A DNA stretch of 64,000 nt from Ananas comosus (taxonomy: Eukaryota > Streptophyta > Magnoliopsida > Poales > Bromeliaceae), in contig NW_017893349.1 in NCBI RefSeq assembly GCF_001540865.1, positions 42,172 to 106,171 of the forward strand, given 5' to 3'. The notes below the pieces were generated by a model that saw only the letters and a program-made list of their open reading frames with translations, was not told the DNA's origin and made no database searches. The translations under genes were made by a program, and so were the position numbers. Shown here one piece after another: positions 1 to 10,896 of this stretch; the first letter of the stretch is position 1; the number at the start of each line of letters is the position of its first letter.

Positions 1-1055
1 AGAGTGAAAAACCCACGGGACCAATCACGCAAAGAAAATCCACTAAGAAAACATGAGTGCAAGTGATCTTGACCAAAACACACGACTCAATTTACCGATT
101 TCCCGTAGATGACGATCTTCGCCGGTCCTCGATCGATAGGAATCCTCCAATCGACCTTGCCGCAACTCCTCGCAGCGTCAACGCCTCAATTCCTCGAAGC
201 GTCCATCGAATCTTCGGCTTCACGCGAGATCCACGCGTCGAACCTCCTTCCGGAGCTTGTAGAATCGAAGATTTGTGATGATTTAACCTTTAAATACCAT
301 AAGCTATGAGGGTTCACCTTTAATCAAACATCTACTTGATTCTCGTAAGAGTTATCGAGTTAAAACGAAGAATCAAGCCGATTGTTGATTGTTAGAAACT
401 CATTATGTGAATCTATGCATTGAACGGAGAAAAATAAGTTTCTAGGGTTTAGAATCAATAAATATTCAAAGCCTTAAACTTTTAGATGACCCACATAGCT
501 TACTTATATGTTTAGAAGACTTAGAAGTAGACTAGGATTGCAAAAAGTCCTTTTTTAAAAACCTGTGTCGTCCTCAGAGACCGGTCTTCTCGAGGAGACC
601 GGTCTGTGAGAGACCGGTCTCTCAAGTGAGGAACCGGTCCCTCGCTGCGTGACTAAAATCACAACGTTCGGGAACCGGTCTCTCAAGCTTGAGACCGGTC
701 CCTTGCTGCGCGACAGAAATACCAAGGTTCGGGAACCGGTCTCTCATCACAGGGGACCGGTTGCATCAAGGTTCACGCAGTGAGGACCTTAGGGGAACCG
801 GTTTCTTGAACTCTGAGACCGGTCCCAGAACACAGAAAAGTTCAGTAAAGTAGTTCTAAAACCATCTAAGCTTTCTGAACTTATTCTAACTAGGTATCTT
901 CACCACAAATAATCTTTTCTTCATACCTTAGGTGTCGAGCTTTCCGAATGAGTCTTAGTTCTTCAATTTGAATCTTTTCTTCAAAACTTCTGCGATCCAC
1001 TCTTCAAGACTCCAACCAACTTTACGAAATTCGCCAACCTATAAAATCCTTAACA
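1..1055 (-). repeat. 3' LTR of the Sirevirus-like element (partial)
   Basis: This is a direct repeat of 9903-10896, with the same order of blocks. It ends at 1055 in ...TTAACA, next to a polypurine tract read on the minus strand, which fixes the LTR boundary. It holds ten ACCGGT motifs where the other LTR has eight. A TATA-like TATAAGTA (minus strand) lies near 503-510. Confidence 0.93.
578..830 (-). repeat. ACCGGT palindrome array in the LTR
   Basis: Ten ACCGGT cores, mostly as GAGACCGGTCTC or GGAACCGGTCCC, are packed in about 250 bp. A 61-bp unit beginning GTTCGGGAACCGG occurs twice (from 666 and from 727) here but once in the other LTR. In element orientation the array lies just upstream of the TATA-like site. 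Confidence 0.9.
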
Positions 1056-1072
1056 ATCTCCCCCTTTGGCGA
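1056..1072 (-). promoter_or_regulatory. Polypurine tract (plus-strand DNA primer site)
   Basis: On the minus strand this reads CGCCAAAGGGGGAGAT directly before the LTR start TGTTAAGG. It is the expected primer for second-strand synthesis, and its position decides the LTR edge. Confidence 0.88.
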
Positions 1073-1455
1073 TTTCGTGACAAAATATACTATAAATTCG
1101 TACACAACGCAGAAACAATAAAAAGAAGATCATCACAATCACCAAACGATAATCTCCTGCATGATCGATCCAATAAACGAAAATTACAATTTTCATAATC
1201 TTAATACAAACTCTATGACTTAGACATGGAGTCTTGAAGTCTTGAATTATTCCTGCAAAAACATTCTCAAAACATAATTAAGATTCAAGTATCAAGATCA
1301 AACAAAATATCAAGTCATAGTTCATAATCAAACACCTAAAGCACTAACTAAACAAAGTTCATCTAAAGTTCATCTAAACAAAATGCTGCATCAAAGAAAA
1401 ATACATCATGAAGCTAAGCTAAAATGCATCATCAACATCAAGAACCACCATCTCC

Positions 1456-1472
1456 ATCTCCCCCTTTTTGTC
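1456..1472 (-). promoter_or_regulatory. Second PPT-like tract
   Basis: On the minus strand this reads AAAAAGGGGGAGAT, some 400 bp before the real PPT. Repeated PPT-like tracts near the 3' LTR are a known signature of Sireviruses. A third, weaker one (AATTTAGGGGGAGTC, minus) lies at 4126-4140, between RNase H and the extra ORF. Confidence 0.65.
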
Positions 1473-1512
1473 AGAAAGCGCCAAAATGACAAAAGAAGGA
1501 ACCCGGTAACAC

Positions 1513-2895
1513 CTAATCGGAAGCATCCCCTGGAGGTAAATCTGCTCGGCAACATCCTAACTTGTCAAAAATCATATTCAATAAGCGCTTCATCTTGCTT
1601 ACATCCTTCCGAATCGCAGCTTGCTCCGCAGACAATTTCTGAAGCTCCTCAGATAGACGTTGTTGCTCACGATACACAGAGGAAACGGAGATATCTTCTT
1701 CAGAAATGTCCATAGAAAGTCATGAAGAAGTAGCAGTAGCAGGAGGTGGAGCAGCAGGAGGGGAAAAAGCACGCTGAGACGGTGTACGAAGCTGCACCGA
1801 GGACTTCACAAATGTCCGTTCATTTATCCGACCCAAACTGTGCTCATAAGATGTACACCGGACATCCACATCACGAAGTCGCAGAATCCTCATGATTATC
1901 AATGGAAATGGCAGCCTTTCATTTTGTCCAGAAGTTTTGATGTCTTTTGCCATCCTCCGCCAGATCAGAAACGGAATATTCACGTTAATATTCTTTGCAC
2001 TCACAATATGTGGCCTTCCCAAAAGATACATATACAGAATACGATCCCACCTCAGAATCTTCGTGTTTGCGAGAGGCAGAATGTTGTAGCAAACAACGAA
2101 GTTTAAAAAACGATACTCCATTTTGAAATCTTTGGACATAACCATAATGCCGTTCGACTCGGTTCCCGGCATGCAAATAGTGTTCACTACACGATTCCAA
2201 TCGCGAAGTGAGTCGAACCCAGATTGTAGATATTCCACTCCGTCAGTCTTAGCTTCCATACCTAGCACCGACGCTATTGTATCAGGAGTGATGGATAACT
2301 GAACACCACGTACGGAAGTCTTAAACACGTACGGGCCGCCGTCGGAGTCACATAGATGACCTGCTCTCATATAGAATTCTCTGATCAATTCCAAACAAAA
2401 ACCGGTTTGCTCCGGAAAATTACAAATCTGATGAAGATTTCCCTGTTCAAATAAATCCTGAAAACCCGGCACACAACTAATGATACTGGCCACCCCAACA
2501 TCTCGCTCACCAATGCAGTGTTTCGACGAGTACATTGACCGTCGATTAGATGGAACATCCTGCAGACTGTGACGTGGTGGCTCAGATCCCGGTTATCGAA
2601 TTTCAACACCTCCGGACTTACGACGACCGGGACGCTCAGTCGCCTTTCCTTTGCCTTTATCCACAGCTTTTCCTTTTCCCTTGCCTTTCCCAGTATCCTT
2701 ATCCTTAGCTAATACCTCGGGAACAAAGGCCTCCCAATCCGGTTCATCCTCCTCAGAGTCGTCGCCAGGAGCATATTCGCTCTCTTCATCTTCCGGTTGA
2801 TACTCAATCGGCCGTTTAGCTTTGGAGCGCTGTCGTTTGCTTCCACGACCACCGCCAGCCATAAGAACAACAAGCACAAGAAGCCACGAGTACAT
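1513..2895 (-). pseudogene. Extra (env-position) ORF of the Sirevirus-like element, two in-frame stops
   Basis: Three open stretches (2895-2593, 2535-1720, 1713-1513) are in one frame, separated only by TAA at 2593-2595 and TGA at 1720-1722; together they span 461 codons. The first part starts with a short hydrophobic stretch (SWLLVLVVLMAGG) and continues into a highly charged Lys/Glu/Asp-rich linker with GKGKGKGK repeats. The middle 270 residues are globular, with a VRGVQLSITPDTIASVLG stretch resembling the 'putative plant transposon protein' family found downstream of pol in many Sireviruses. The last 66 residues look like a coiled coil (EEDISVSSVYREQQRLSEEL and on). The function of such ORFs is unproven; 'env-like' refers only to position. 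The N-terminal hydrophobic stretch could be a signal anchor, but the true start may be MAGGGRGSKR just inside it, which would remove it. Confidence 0.75.
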
Positions 2896-4507
2896 TTTCG
2901 AAAATCACCTGTTAAACATAATGAAATTTACATATATAAAAACAAATTTTTCCAAAAAAATTCCAAACATGTTTAGCAAGTTGGTATATAAATACTAGAT
3001 GATCCTAGGGGCCTCAAGATCATGAAAAACAAGAACCACTCATGCACCAAAATCAGCCAAAAGCAATTTCCCACAAAAAAAAAAAACATTGAAAATCAAA
3101 TTTTTATCATGATAAACCTACAAAATGAACCAAAAAGATGAAGAAATACTAGAGAAAATGAAAATAACGGATCTAAAAACAAGATCGAAGCCTAAAAGAA
3201 CACATTCATCAAGATCTCTAGAACAAACACCAAAAAATCTGAAATAAAACCTAATTTCGAAATATATCAAATAAAAGTAACAAAATCCGAAATCTTACCT
3301 ACAATCAATGCAAACCAAGGAAGATCGGGAGCAATCCCACTCTAAGGACAAGAGAGAAGCAGGGGAGAACACTGGAAACGAAAAGCTCAAGTTTTAAAAG
3401 AAATAAAAAAAAAACTACGCATAAGTCCTTTTATCGGGTCTGGCGGAGTGACCGGTCTCTCTCGCCTGGTACCGGTCCCAGAACCTGAAAATTTTAAAAT
3501 GTTTTAAATGTCGCCCGAAAATTCAAAGAAAAATGTAAGGATATTTCAAAATGTTTAATCATCACAAATAACCTATTTCCATCCACAAAAACTTTAAATA
3601 AAATTTCATAAATAAATTTTGAAAAACTAATTTCAGGGATATTCAAAATTTCAAATTTTTGACCCGAAAATCAATGAGACTTCTCGATACATATAAAATA
3701 AAATCCCACACATCATGCAAGATCTAGGAATATATTGTATCATTTTACCATCATATTTTGTTTAAAGAAAATGAATAAATAGTTCTCATAATCGTGAAAT
3801 TAACATAACATGATCAAATTGAGTTATGCACATCATTCGAGACAGGAGTGGCTCTTTGAGCATCTTTTATTAACATTCCACCTTATATCACCTACAAGAT
3901 GTATAGCTCTTTGAGCATATTATTCTTACTTTTTCTCTTTCTGAGAGGTACTTTCCTTTTGTCTCACATAGATACTTTAATCAACACGTGGTAGCTGCAC
4001 ACACTAACCGGACGACCGGGGTGGTAGCTCTTTCCTCCATGTGGTGGTAGTTTTCACACTCCCAGCAGGGATGTAACTCTTTTCACATCTTGAATTTCAG
4101 AAATTTTCATAGCTAAAATTGGAAAGACTCCCCCTAAATTAGTGCAACCCTCAAGTCAAAAATATTATAGCTATTTCAAAAACAGAGAAAGATTTATTCA
4201 TCTCAAAACTAATAATCAAACAAACAATTCCAACATTCAAATTTCAAAGCATGAGGTGCTGAATTTGATTCAATATGCTAAACAGAATTTCAATGATTTG
4301 ATCGTTCAAAAATATGTCAATAGAGAATAACCCTGACATTGATCAATCAAAAATTAAATATGAAATACTTAAATTCACAGATCAACTCATCTCCCAAAAC
4401 AGCAACATTATGCAAGAAATTCAACCAACCCTCAAACACCGAAAATCATGCAAGAAAAGAAACAAAATATGCAACATGCACATGATCTGTGGCTCAATAG
4501 AATATAT
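2896..4507. other. Non-coding internal region between RNase H and the extra ORF
   Basis: This is AT-rich and without a credible ORF. It contains two ACCGGT motifs (about 3450-3480), repeats of an AGCTCTTTGAGCAT motif (3855, 3902) and a PPT-like tract at 4126-4140. It probably corresponds to the long spacer that precedes the third ORF in Sireviruses. Confidence 0.6.
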
Positions 4508-5203
4508 CTAGATTGAAGGATTCATACCAATTGCCTTTCTTAAATGCAGAAAACGCTTTTGATCCAAAGGTTTGGTTAGAATATCGGCAAGTTGATTTTC
4601 AGTTGAAATGTATTCAAGTTGTAAAACGTTTGATTCAACCAGTTCTCTTAAAAAGTGATATCTTAGTTCAATATGTTTTGTTCGAGAATGTAAAACAGGG
4701 TTTTTAGAAATATTAATTGCACTCGTGTTGTCACACAGAATAGTAAGAGTGGTAGAAGGAATCCGATAGTCGCTCAGTAAGCTTTTCATCCAAATTAATT
4801 GAGTAGAGCAACTCCCAGCCGCAATGTATTCAGCTTCTGCAGTGGAAAGAGCAATACAATTTTGTTTCTTACTGTGCCAAGCGACCAAACAATGTCCAAT
4901 GTAAAAACAAGCTCCACTAGTACTTTTCCGATCATCTGCGGAGCCTGCCCAGTCAGCATCCGAGTAGCCGATTAGGTCAAGAGAGGTTCCCATAGGATAC
5001 CAGAGGCCATACTCGGTTGTTCCTTTAACATACCGAATGATCCTTTTAACTGCTTTCAGATGTACTTCCTTAGGGTTAGCCTGATAACGAGCACAGATTC
5101 CAACACTAAACGCAATATCTGGCCTGCTCGCAGTCAAGTACAATAAGCTACCAATCATGTTTCTGTATTGTTTCTCATCCACACTCTGACATTCTGAATT
5201 CAA
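4508..5203 (-). pseudogene. pol: Copia RNase H domain (Sirevirus-like pol, C-terminal part)
   Basis: 231 codons run to a natural-looking end. Visible motifs are MIGSLLYLTASRPDI (RT end), [18 protein letters not shown] (first catalytic Asp), AEAEYIAAGS (catalytic Glu), CDNTSAI (third carboxylate) and the terminal ADILTKPLDQKRF. This domain removes the RNA strand of the RNA-DNA hybrid in the virus-like particle. It is separated from the RT frame by a one-base-type shift at about 5200, so it could not be made as one polyprotein from this copy. Apart from that, the domain looks complete. Confidence 0.92.
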
Positions 5204-6168
5204 CCCAGTCCTTTGTTGCTTGTACCCATTGGAGTGTCAAAATCTTTTGCACTGTCCAATCCAAATTTCTTAACCAGTTCCTTTGCATACTTTGTCTGTG
5301 ACAGATGAATTCCATCTTTTGATTGTTTAACTTGAAGTCCAAGGAAGTAATTAAGCTCCCCCATCATCGACATTTCAAACTCGCTGGTCATTAACTTTGT
5401 AAAATCAGCGGCATCCTTATCTTTAGTAGCTCCAAAAACTATGTCATCCACATATATTTGTGCCACTATGAAATTATACTTCAGATGTTTTACAAAGAGA
5501 GTCCTATCCGCTCCCCCTCGATTATAGCCCTTTTCCAAAAGATATTTTGTCAACCGTTCGTACCATGCTCGCGGAGCTTGTTTTAGTCCATAAAGTGCCT
5601 TTTTCAATCGAAAAACATGATTTGAAAATTTTGAGTCAATAAAACCTTTCGGTTGTTCAACATAAACTTCCTCTTTTAAAAATCCATTTAGAAACGCACT
5701 TTTGACATCCATTTGAAAGAGCGTGATTTTAAAATGGCAAGCAATTGCGAACAAGATACGAATAGATTCCAGACGGGCAACCGGAGCAAAGGTTTCATCA
5801 AAGTCTATTCCCTCAATTTGTGAGTACCCCTGAGCCACAAGTCTAGCTTTGTTCCACACAATAGTACCATTCTCATTTTTCTTATTCTTAAAGATCCATT
5901 TGGTACCAATAATATGTTGTTGCTCAGGACGAGGTACCAATTCCCATACATCATTACGAACAAATTGACCAAGTTCTTCTTGCATGGCATTTATCCAATA
6001 TTCATCACAAAGAGCTTCGTCGACATTCTTTGGCTCAATCAAAGAAACATAACATGCAAATTCACATTGTAACTGACTTCTTGTTCGCACACCAACATTA
6101 GGATCCCCAATCACATTTGACAAAGGGATTGTCTTCTTGACTCTTGTCAGGGGGTATTCTCAGGAGCG
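5200..6168 (-). pseudogene. pol: Copia reverse transcriptase domain (Sirevirus-like pol)
   Basis: The open frame from about 6168 to 5200 encodes the RVT_2-type RT. Motifs in order are [61 protein letters not shown] (catalytic Asp), [13 protein letters not shown], and YVDDIVFG with the catalytic Asp pair. Upstream the frame is lost at a run of five C (6150-6154, plus strand), and downstream it shifts into RNase H near 5200. The RT itself reads without stops for over 300 codons and keeps its active-site residues. It is the best-preserved part of this element together with RNase H. Confidence 0.93.
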
Positions 6169-6399
6169 TATGCTAGTAGATTTTCAGACGTGTGTTTTGT
6201 GAGCCTCAATGAATCATTTGATTAATTATTTTCAGAAGAGTGTAATGGGAATTATCAAGTGTAGAAATTATCATCATTCACAGGCAATACAAACGGTAGA
6301 ATCATTAGCATCATCATTCATCAAAGAGTTAGAAGACCGATTCAAGAAGAACTCACAGAGAAGCTTCATTCTAGTTTTATATGATAGACATCTACAACC

Positions 6400-7091
6400 G
6401 CTTGAGTGATCTGTAAATTGTACGGCGACTGATAGACTTACGACTTGTCGTAGAATAACCAAGGGAAATATGGCCTTGTCACTGCCGAGAGTAACAAATT
6501 TTCGAAGATTTTTCACGATCCGTAAGGATATAAACATTATTACTCGCCGAAGGACACGAAAGTTATTTAATGTTTAGGTTTCCTACCAAGCCAAAGTTCA
6601 TAAGGCGTATTCAAAGTGCCGGACTCAACATAAATCGATTGATAAATAGACAAGCTGTGTATAACTGTTTCAGCCAAAAATGTAAAGCAATTTTTGACTA
6701 TTGAAGCTAACCGAGACGCATCTCTTGTACAACCCTATTCTTGTCGTTCAACCACTCGGTTTCTGTTGGGGTGTATAGGGAATCGAGAATTCTGTGTTTT
6801 ATACCATTTGAACACAGAAATCAACAAATTTAGAATTTAGAATTCTCCCCCTGATCGTTCGAATACGTACAATTTTATCATTTGTTCAGTCATAAGGACG
6901 GAGGCAGATTTCAGAAAAAGAATTAAAGTATCAGCTTTTTTCTGTAGTAAGGCATCCATACAAAGCGAGTAAAATGCATCAGACAATAAAAGATATAGCG
7001 TTTTCCCCCAAACTTTGAATCTAGATGGTCCATCAGTCCAATTCGAAGTAGACTCTAAAGGCTTAGTACTGTCCCCATTAGTGGTTTTCAA
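6400..7091 (-). pseudogene. pol: Degenerate Copia integrase core
   Basis: No single frame survives, but family landmarks follow each other on the minus strand. ERSGGEF at 6837-6857 corresponds to the RSDxGGEF box. A TPTETEWLNDKNRVVQEM stretch (about 6720-6775) resembles the QNGVVERKNR box. TPYELWLGRKPKH (about 6578-6620) and an LGYSTTSR stretch (about 6440-6480) follow. These mark the DDE integrase core and its C-terminal region, broken by many indels and stops. The contrast with the long open RT and gag frames on either side is striking. Confidence 0.72.
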
Positions 7092-7467
7092 GTCTTTATG
7101 GTGGATCTAGTTTGTTTTTCACCCAATTGGCAACCCCACAGCAGTGTTCTATCTTAAAATCATCTTAGGTAACCGTTAACTTACCTGTCCTTCTGTGTAC
7201 TATAGCTCCTTAAAAGTTTATGTGCCCTAGTCGTTCATTTGCCCATAAAGTTTCAGTTTCTAATGACGCGTAGTTACAGATGTTCAGGTGGACGAACTAG
7301 GACTAATAACAATTATTCTGCGGATCTAATGCCCTTTAAAACAGATTTTCATCACGGTCACATGCATTCATTTATCAGAAAAATTCAAAGAATGATCCGT
7401 CATCACACAGTTGGTTTATGTTACGAAGATTATAGATTTGAAGCCCCTCAACATAAAAAGAACTGTT

Positions 7468-7713
7468 TCAACAGTAAGGGCATCTTGAAATATACATGCT
7501 CTGTCTTTTTCCACAATATTTTGACGAGTCGAGTTCTCCAAAACAACAAGTCCTGTCGGGGATTTTGCGTTCAAAGGAAGTAAACCAGATTTTATCTCGG
7601 TCACGGTGTGACAGGGAACAGCCACTATCCAGGATATCCATGATGATTATCGTAAGCATGAAGCGGAAGTGCTGAATGACTAGGCATGGAAGAGTTTCAC
7701 ACTTGCGCACCAA
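7468..7713 (-). pseudogene. pol: Degenerate Copia aspartic protease region
   Basis: A minus-strand frame reads DILDSGCSLSHRDRDKIWF, which resembles the protease motif W-x-LDSGCS-x-H-x-TG-x(4)-F of Copia elements; the DSG active-site triplet is present. Downstream residues fit the usual FGDN-K-GKIIG stretch only loosely. The surrounding sequence (7100-7980) has stops in all frames, so the protease and the pre-integrase linker are remnants. Confidence 0.65.
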
Positions 7714-7989
7714 ACTTACGTGTTTTTGGGCTTATGTCCTTCGTTGCTTTGTTGTGATGTGGCTTAGTCGACGATTTGAATTGACTTCTTCTTCATATCT
7801 CCTTCTTGGTTTCCACGCCTATGTTTGCTTTGATTCGGAGATTTGGTCTGTCCATGTTCGTTTCTTTATGGAATCAACCTTTTTTGGAGTCCAAGTTGAT
7901 TTCCTCTTGATAGATCATACTTTCATAAGTGATGTTCTTTGATTCAAGGTGTTGATGAGCCTTTCCCTTTTGTTGCCAGCTTCTTTATT

Positions 7990-9711
7990 CTAAAGACCAA
8001 AAACTATAGTCAGATTATTTTGAGGAGGGACGAACTTACCATAGAGCTTAGGAACATCAGTTGATGAATGTCCGCCATCTTTCTTTGTTGCTTGGTCAAC
8101 ATAGGTCCGTTCGTACCCAAGTCCAAGTTTGTTTGTTTGACCAAGTCCAAGCATCTTGTCGAGTTTACTTGATCCAGACGAAAATTGGTTCAAATCTGAC
8201 TTTAGTTGAATAATCGTCTTGGTGAATTCCATATTTGCTTCTCTAGCTTTTGAGTATTGCTTGGTGAGAAAAGTGATATTCTCCACTTGTGTCTCTTTTT
8301 CTTTTTCAAGTAATGAGCACTTCTCGATCAAGGAATTATGGGCCTTCGTCAAGCCATCTCTCTCTTATTCTAAATCCTTTGTTAGAGAGACCAATTTTGC
8401 ATTTTCTTGTTCCAACTCATGTAGGCTTCGCCGCAGTCTCTTGTTATGTTTAGCCATCTTCTTTGATTCAACAACCAATTGTTGATATGCTGCGACTATG
8501 TCATCTTCGTCCGATTCTTCATCCGATGAGTTCTCCGAAGATGACTTCTCTTGTATAGATGTTATGGAGATCGAGTCAGCAGATACTAAACACATAAGAG
8601 TTGAATCCTGTGCAATTAGTGCCGTGGCATTTACATCCTCTTCACTCGAAGTGGAATCGTCAGATGAGGAGTCATCCCAAGTAATAGCTTGCATCGCTTT
8701 CTTCTTCAACGACTTTTTATTAGGACAGTCAGATGCGATATGGCCAAAGCCTCTACACTTGTAGCATTGAATTTGACCTTCACCGCTTTTCTTCTCTTTT
8801 GTGGAGTCCTTTTGAGAGTTATCAGATTTTCTGTATTTTGATGAGGAAGAAGAAGACGAACCCCCTTTAGATTTGTTTGTCTTGGAAGAAGTAGACTTGG
8901 GAGGAAACTTCTTTCTAAAGTTCCGACGAAACTTCTTTGTAAGAAGTGCTAGTTGCTTTTCAAAGTCCTCCAGGCTTTGCTCCGACTCTGAATCTGATGA
9001 GGTTGAAGTGACATCTCCTTTTGTTGATTTTAGAGCCATCCCTGAGGCTTTAGAAAAAGACTTGGAAGAAGACGAATTAGATGGAAAAGTCATTTCATAA
9101 GTTTGAAGAGCACCTACTAATTCTTCTACCTTGAGTTCATCAGGATGTTTGACCGTTTCAATAGCTGCAACCTTAGGGCGGAATCGTTCGGGAAGGATTC
9201 TCAAAATTTTTCGAACAATTTTGGAATCGGGAATTTTCTCGCCCATGTTAGCACACGTGTTTACAATGTCTTGCAGACGAGCATAGTACTCGGTAAAAGA
9301 TTCATGTTCTTCCATACGAATGGAATCAAATCTACTAGTAAGCATTTGCAATTTTTGAATCTTAACCAAGCTTGTACCCTCGTGTGTAACTCGCAAAGTG
9401 TCCCAAATCTCTTTGGCGATTTCGCACGCCGAGACGCGAGAAAATTCAGTTTGATTTAAAGCATTGAATAAAGCATTGATACCTTTCCCGTTGAACGAAG
9501 ATAGTTCATTTTCCTCTTTCGTCCATTTATTTCTAGGTTTCGGTACGGTAACATTCTCGACAACTTCGGTAGGATGTTTCCATTCGAATTCAATGGCTTG
9601 CCAAACCCGCTCGTCGATAGCAATAAGAAACGCCCTCATACGGACTTTCTAATAAGTGTAGTTAGTGCCATCGAAGAGCGGGGGTCGATTGATGTTACCG
9701 CCCTCAGCCAT
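7990..9711 (-). pseudogene. gag: Sirevirus-like gag (UBN2, zinc knuckle, coiled coil), two nonsense codons
   Basis: One frame runs from ATG at 9711 (MAEGGNINRPPLFDG) to 7990, interrupted by TAG at 9649-9651 (in YTY-stop-KVRM, where relatives have Trp) and TAA at 8365-8367. Counting from the inner Met at 9639, the capsid-like UBN2 core spans about residues 40-185. A Ser/Lys-rich basic linker follows at 190-290, and a CCHC zinc knuckle C292-x2-C295-x4-H300-x4-C305 comes next. Acidic and coiled-coil segments (LRRSLHELEQENAKL, then IEKCSLLEKEKET) extend past the second stop. Gag forms the particle that holds genomic RNA, and the long coiled-coil tail is typical of Sireviruses. I chose 9711 because it follows the PBS by a short leader and matches the family N-terminus. 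Confidence 0.9.
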
Positions 9712-9729
9712 GAATTACAACCTATACCC

Positions 9730-9741
9730 GCTCTGATACCA
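9730..9741 (-). promoter_or_regulatory. Primer-binding site (tRNA-iMet)
   Basis: On the minus strand this reads TGGTATCAGAGC, the complement of the plant initiator methionine tRNA 3' end. It lies 2 bp from the LTR edge at 9744. Confidence 0.92.
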
Positions 9742-10403
9742 CTTGTAAGATATGGATCCCGAGGATCTAAAAGGTAAGTAACACCTAGAGGGGGGTGAAT
9801 AGGTGTAAAAACGGCAAACTCGAAAATCTCGATGCAAATAAAACAAAGTAGCGGAAAATAAAACAGCACACCGAGAATTTAACGTGGGAAAACTCCAATT
9901 CGGAGTGAAAAACCCACGGGACCGATCACGCAAAGAAAATCCACTAAGAAAACTTGAGTACAAGTGATTTCGACCAAAAACACACGACTCAATTTACCGA
10001 TTTCTCGTTGACGGTGATCTTTGCCGGTCCTCGATCGATAGGAATCCACCAATCGACCTTGCTGCAACTCCTCGCAGCGTCAACGCCTCAACTCCTCGAA
10101 GCGTCCACCGAATCCTCGGCTTCACGCGAGATCCACGCGTCGAACCTCCTTCCGGAGCTTGTAGAATCGAAGATTTGTGATGATTTAACCTTTGAATACC
10201 ATAAGCTATGAGGGTTCACCTTTAATCAAACATCTACTTGATTCTCGTATGGGTTATCGAGTAAAAACGAAGAATCAAGCCGATTGTTGATTGTTGGAAA
10301 CTCGTTATGTGAATCAAAGCATTGAAACGAAGAAAAATAAGTTTCTAGGGTTTAGAATCAGTAAAAATTCAAAGCCTTAAACTTTTAGATGACCCACATA
10401 GCT

Positions 10404-10411
10404 TATTTATA
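10404..10411 (-). promoter_or_regulatory. TATA-like box of the LTR promoter
   Basis: TATAAATA on the minus strand, about 70 bp downstream (in element sense) of the last ACCGGT motif. The left LTR has TATAAGTA at the same place. Confidence 0.6.
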
Positions 10412-10479
10412 TGTTTAGAAGACTTAGAAGTAGACTAGGATTGCAAAAAGTCCTTTTTAAAAACCTGTGTCGTCCTCAG

Positions 10480-10675
10480 AGACCGGTCTTCTCGAGGAGA
10501 CCGGTCTGTGAGAGACCGGTCTCTCAAGTGAGGAACCGGTCCCTCGCTGCGTGGCCAAAATCACAACGTTCGGGAACCGGTCTCTCATCACAGGGGACCG
10601 GTTGCATCAAGGTTCACGCAGTGAGGACCTTAGGGGAACCGGTCTCTTGAACTCTGAGACCGGTCCCAGAACACA
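10480..10675 (-). repeat. ACCGGT palindrome array (right LTR)
   Basis: Eight ACCGGT cores in the same order as 578-830 but lacking one 61-bp unit. The spacer CAACGTTCGGGAACCGG also occurs, exactly or nearly, in Gypsy LTR arrays (for example near 14512 and 36180). Confidence 0.9.
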
Positions 10676-10896
10676 GAAAAGTTCAGTAAAGTCGTTCTAA
10701 AACCATCTAAGCCTTCTGAACTTATTCTAACTAGGTATCTTCACCACAAATGATCTTTTCTTCATACCTTAGGTGTCGAGCTTTCCGAATGAGTCTTAGT
10801 TCTTTAATTTGAATCTTTTCTTCAAAACTTCTGCGATCAACTCTTCAAGACTCCAACCAACTTTACGAAATTTGCCAACCTATAAAATCCTTAACA

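Larger units (their letters stand above)
1..10896 (-). mobile_element. Sirevirus-like Copia retrotransposon, decayed, left LTR cut by window edge
   Basis: The plus-strand order is 3' LTR, PPT, env-position ORF, RNase H, RT, integrase remnants, protease, gag, PBS, 5' LTR, so the element lies on the minus strand. A Gag with UBN2-type core plus long coiled-coil tail, a Copia domain order (integrase before RT), extra PPT-like tracts and an additional ORF after pol are the known hallmarks of the Sirevirus lineage. The two LTRs end in TG...CA and differ by roughly several bases per hundred by eye, plus a 61-bp indel, so the insertion is not recent. All coding parts carry stops or frameshifts. About 158 bp of the left LTR should lie outside the window, judging from alignment to the right LTR. 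The element is inserted in a Gypsy gag gene; the right flank is AGAAG (10897-10901), and the matching left TSD cannot be seen. Confidence 0.93.
9744..10896 (-). repeat. 5' LTR of the Sirevirus-like element
   Basis: 1153 bp, TGTAAGATAT...TTAACA on the plus strand. One edge is set by the PBS, the other by homology to the PPT-bounded left LTR. It is inserted in Gypsy gag, with coding homology resuming at 10897. Confidence 0.93.
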
